The translations under genes were made by a program, and so were the position numbers. From Myxococcota bacterium (GTDB lineage: Bacteria > Myxococcota_C > UBA6777), in assembly GCA_023150835.1 (NCBI GenBank), contig JAKLKB010000153.1, positions 1 through 15,124 on the forward strand: a stretch of DNA of 15,124 nucleotides. Direction: 5' to 3'. The notes beneath the pieces were generated by a model, which did not search any database, was not told where the DNA came from, and was given only the letters and a program-made list of their open reading frames with translations. Positions 13,975-15,124 of the stretch are shown here, in pieces (within the stretch, counting starts at the first letter, position 1; every line of letters starts with the position of its first letter).

Positions 13975-15124
13975 CAGCGTTTGCAGATGACGGCGGCACA
14001 GGATTGACGGGCTTGACGGATAAGACGGAAGTAGGCTGTGCCTTTTTTGCAACGTGCGCGGACTTGGTGGGCGGGGCAGACGAGGGGGACACATTGCCAA
14101 CGCAAGCAAGCACGAGGACCCAAGAAACGCTGAACAGGGACGGCGATGGCCTGTCTGGGGCAGTTGGTTCGTGTGTTCATCGGGGGGCATCCTGCGTGGG
14201 CTTGGAGGACCGTTTCTTGGGGCTGAACACATCGGTACATCGGGCAACCGACGCCACGAAGGATATCTGCGGTTAGGCGCAAGACGCGACCTGTTGGACA
14301 ACCGACAGGGCGAGGTTGGGGACAACGCGGATCAGCAGCGTGTTTGGGTGTGGGACGGAAGGTGTGCTGCGGTCGGAAAGTGGGCTGTGTCCGATGTGGT
14401 GGTCGGAAGGTGGGTTGTGTCCGAAGTGTGGGACGCAGCGTGGGATGTGGCCGGTGTGGTGGGCGAAAAGTGGGATGTGGCCGGTGTGGTGGGCGAAAAG
14501 TGGGATGTGGCCGGTGTGTCGGAGTGGGTGGAAGGGTTGCGACAGGGGCAGGGCAGATCCATCGGTAGCAGGTTTGTCGGTGGTGGATGTAGGCTTGTTT
14601 GAGGGGAGCGCCAAAAGAGCAACGCAAGGGCCTGAGGGGAGGGCATGGTGGAGTGGCACAACGCAGGCGAGTGCAGACTTTTCCAAGGAAGGTAAAGGGG
14701 GTGGGTCGGGGGCGTTGTCCTGCGGTGCATTGTGGGGGCGGATAGGTGGGGCATTGGATAGGGACACATCGGAAGCGCTGGCAGGAAAGGCCGAAGTATC
14801 GGTAGGGTTCGGCTTTGGGCATTTGATTTGGGCGACAAGACGGGGTGACGGGGGGGCATGTGGTGATCGGTGTGCAACGGGTTCGTCTACAGCGAAGTCC
14901 TTGGTGAGCAAAGGCTTCGATGCGGGGTTGTGTTCCGGGGCGGCAGCGCTGGGGTCGTTCGGCAGGGCAGCGAGCGGGGATGCAGGTGGTTTTTTCGCAA
15001 CGCAAGGAGGCAAAATTGTAGGGGGTGCGTTGAAGGAGAAGGCCTGAGCCGCAATAGGTGGGGCCGCTGGGTGGGCATTGGACGCGTTGGCAGATCCAAC
15101 GTTGGCAGGAGATGCCTTGGAAGG
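13974..15124 (-). CDS. Cysteine-rich repeat protein, partial (5' end outside window)
   Basis: The frame is open from its stop at 13974-13976 to the window end (about 383 residues), so the true start is beyond 15124. At least five consecutive units of 35-37 residues share the pattern C-x4-C-x4-C-P-x6-C, for example CEKTTCIPARC and CQRFRCVPIQC, often preceded by an aromatic residue and Gly. A Pro/Thr/His/Arg linker with repeats of HRPHPTFRPP follows, then further cysteine units (CPMYRC, CLRWQCVPLVC, CAAVIC) to the end. The regular cysteine spacing across non-identical DNA argues for a real gene. The composition suggests a disulfide-rich secreted or surface protein, but the signal peptide region is not visible and I do not recognise the family. 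A TTG at 15003-15005 could be read as a start, but the repeat pattern continues above it. Confidence 0.8.
   Translation of the reverse strand, partial: FQGISCQRWICQRVQCPPSGPTYCGSGLLLQRTPYNFASLRCEKTTCIPARCPAERPQRCRPGTQPRIEAFAHQGLRCRRTRCTPITTCPPVTPSCRPNQMPKAEPYRYFGLSCQRFRCVPIQCPTYPPPQCTAGQRPRPTPFTFLGKVCTRLRCATPPCPPLRPLRCSFGAPLKQAYIHHRQTCYRWICPAPVATLPPTPTHRPHPTFRPPHRPHPTFRPPHRPHPTLRPTLRTQPTFRPPHRTQPTFRPQHTFRPTPKHAADPRCPQPRPVGCPTGRVLRLTADILRGVGCPMYRCVQPQETVLQAHAGCPPMNTRTNCPRQAIAVPVQRFLGPRACLRWQCVPLVCPAHQVRARCKKGTAYFRLIRQARQSCAAVICKR
14440..14518 (-). repeat. 30-bp tandem repeat (minisatellite) in the cysteine-rich gene
   Basis: About 2.6 perfect copies of a 30-bp unit starting GTGGGATGTGGCCGGTGTGG on the + strand (14440-14469, 14470-14499, partial 14500-14518). 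Each encodes a ten-residue block of the HRPHPTFRPP linker on the - strand. Degenerate copies continue to about 14340. The perfect identity implies recent expansion, and copy-number change would keep the frame. Confidence 0.92.

Noticed and set aside
13413-14276. 287-residue + strand open frame spanning the lipoprotein end and repeat D
   Set aside because: Overlaps the lipoprotein in another frame, runs through a non-coding repeat, and shows no recognisable motif.
14440-14518. CRISPR-like array
   Set aside because: The 30-bp units are directly abutting without spacers and lie inside a coding frame; it is a tandem repeat.
15003-15005. TTG as the start codon of the cysteine-rich gene
   Set aside because: The same frame continues upstream with a further cysteine repeat unit to the window edge, so the start must lie outside.
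14316-15047. 243-residue + strand open frame over the cysteine-rich gene
   Set aside because: The opposite strand has regular cysteine repeats in non-identical DNA and stays open to the window end, so this is a shadow.

Overview
The window comes from a Gram-negative-type bacterial chromosome. The signs are an FtsB-like divisome protein, a lipoprotein signal peptide, a two-HKD cardiolipin synthase, a multi-domain diguanylate cyclase and GGAG-type ribosome binding sites. Several proteins (EPSP synthase, type I dehydroquinase, the lipoprotein) look Bacteroidetes-like by eye, but the G-rich, fairly GC-rich DNA and the cysteine-rich repeat protein would also fit a Myxococcota/Bradymonadales-type lineage. 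I cannot fix the phylum from the sequence alone.

Layout: 1-542 is non-coding and holds two copies of a dispersed repeat, a probable intrinsic terminator and a tandem-hairpin element. 543-7520 is a shikimate-pathway locus on the + strand: aroF (DAHP synthase), aroB (dehydroquinate synthase), a fused aroA-aroK (EPSP synthase plus shikimate kinase), aroE (shikimate dehydrogenase) and aroD (type I dehydroquinase). These supply the first six of the seven steps to chorismate; aroC is not in the window. The run is broken between aroB and aroA-aroK by a Rpn/PD-(D/E)XK nuclease-like gene on the opposite strand plus a repeat copy. 7521-9834 holds a repeat copy, an FmdB-family zinc-ribbon gene (-) and a cardiolipin synthase (+). 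9835-12590 holds, on the - strand, an FtsB-like gene and then a membrane-anchored GAF-GAF-GGDEF diguanylate cyclase. 12857-13825 is a lipoprotein of a conserved family of unknown function. 13974 to the window end is the 3' part of a cysteine-rich repeat protein on the - strand whose start lies outside the window.

Two genome-scale features stand out. First, a repeat of about 112 bp occurs five times (two copies incomplete), always in the same orientation and always between genes; it can fold into two mutually exclusive hairpins. Second, the + strand is strongly G-rich over C whichever strand encodes the gene, so - strand proteins tend towards Pro/His/Thr/Ser-rich tails and long antisense shadow ORFs appear. 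The most novel-looking items are the AroA-AroK fusion in an AROM-like gene order, the repeat family, and the C-x4-C-x4-CP-x6-C repeat protein.
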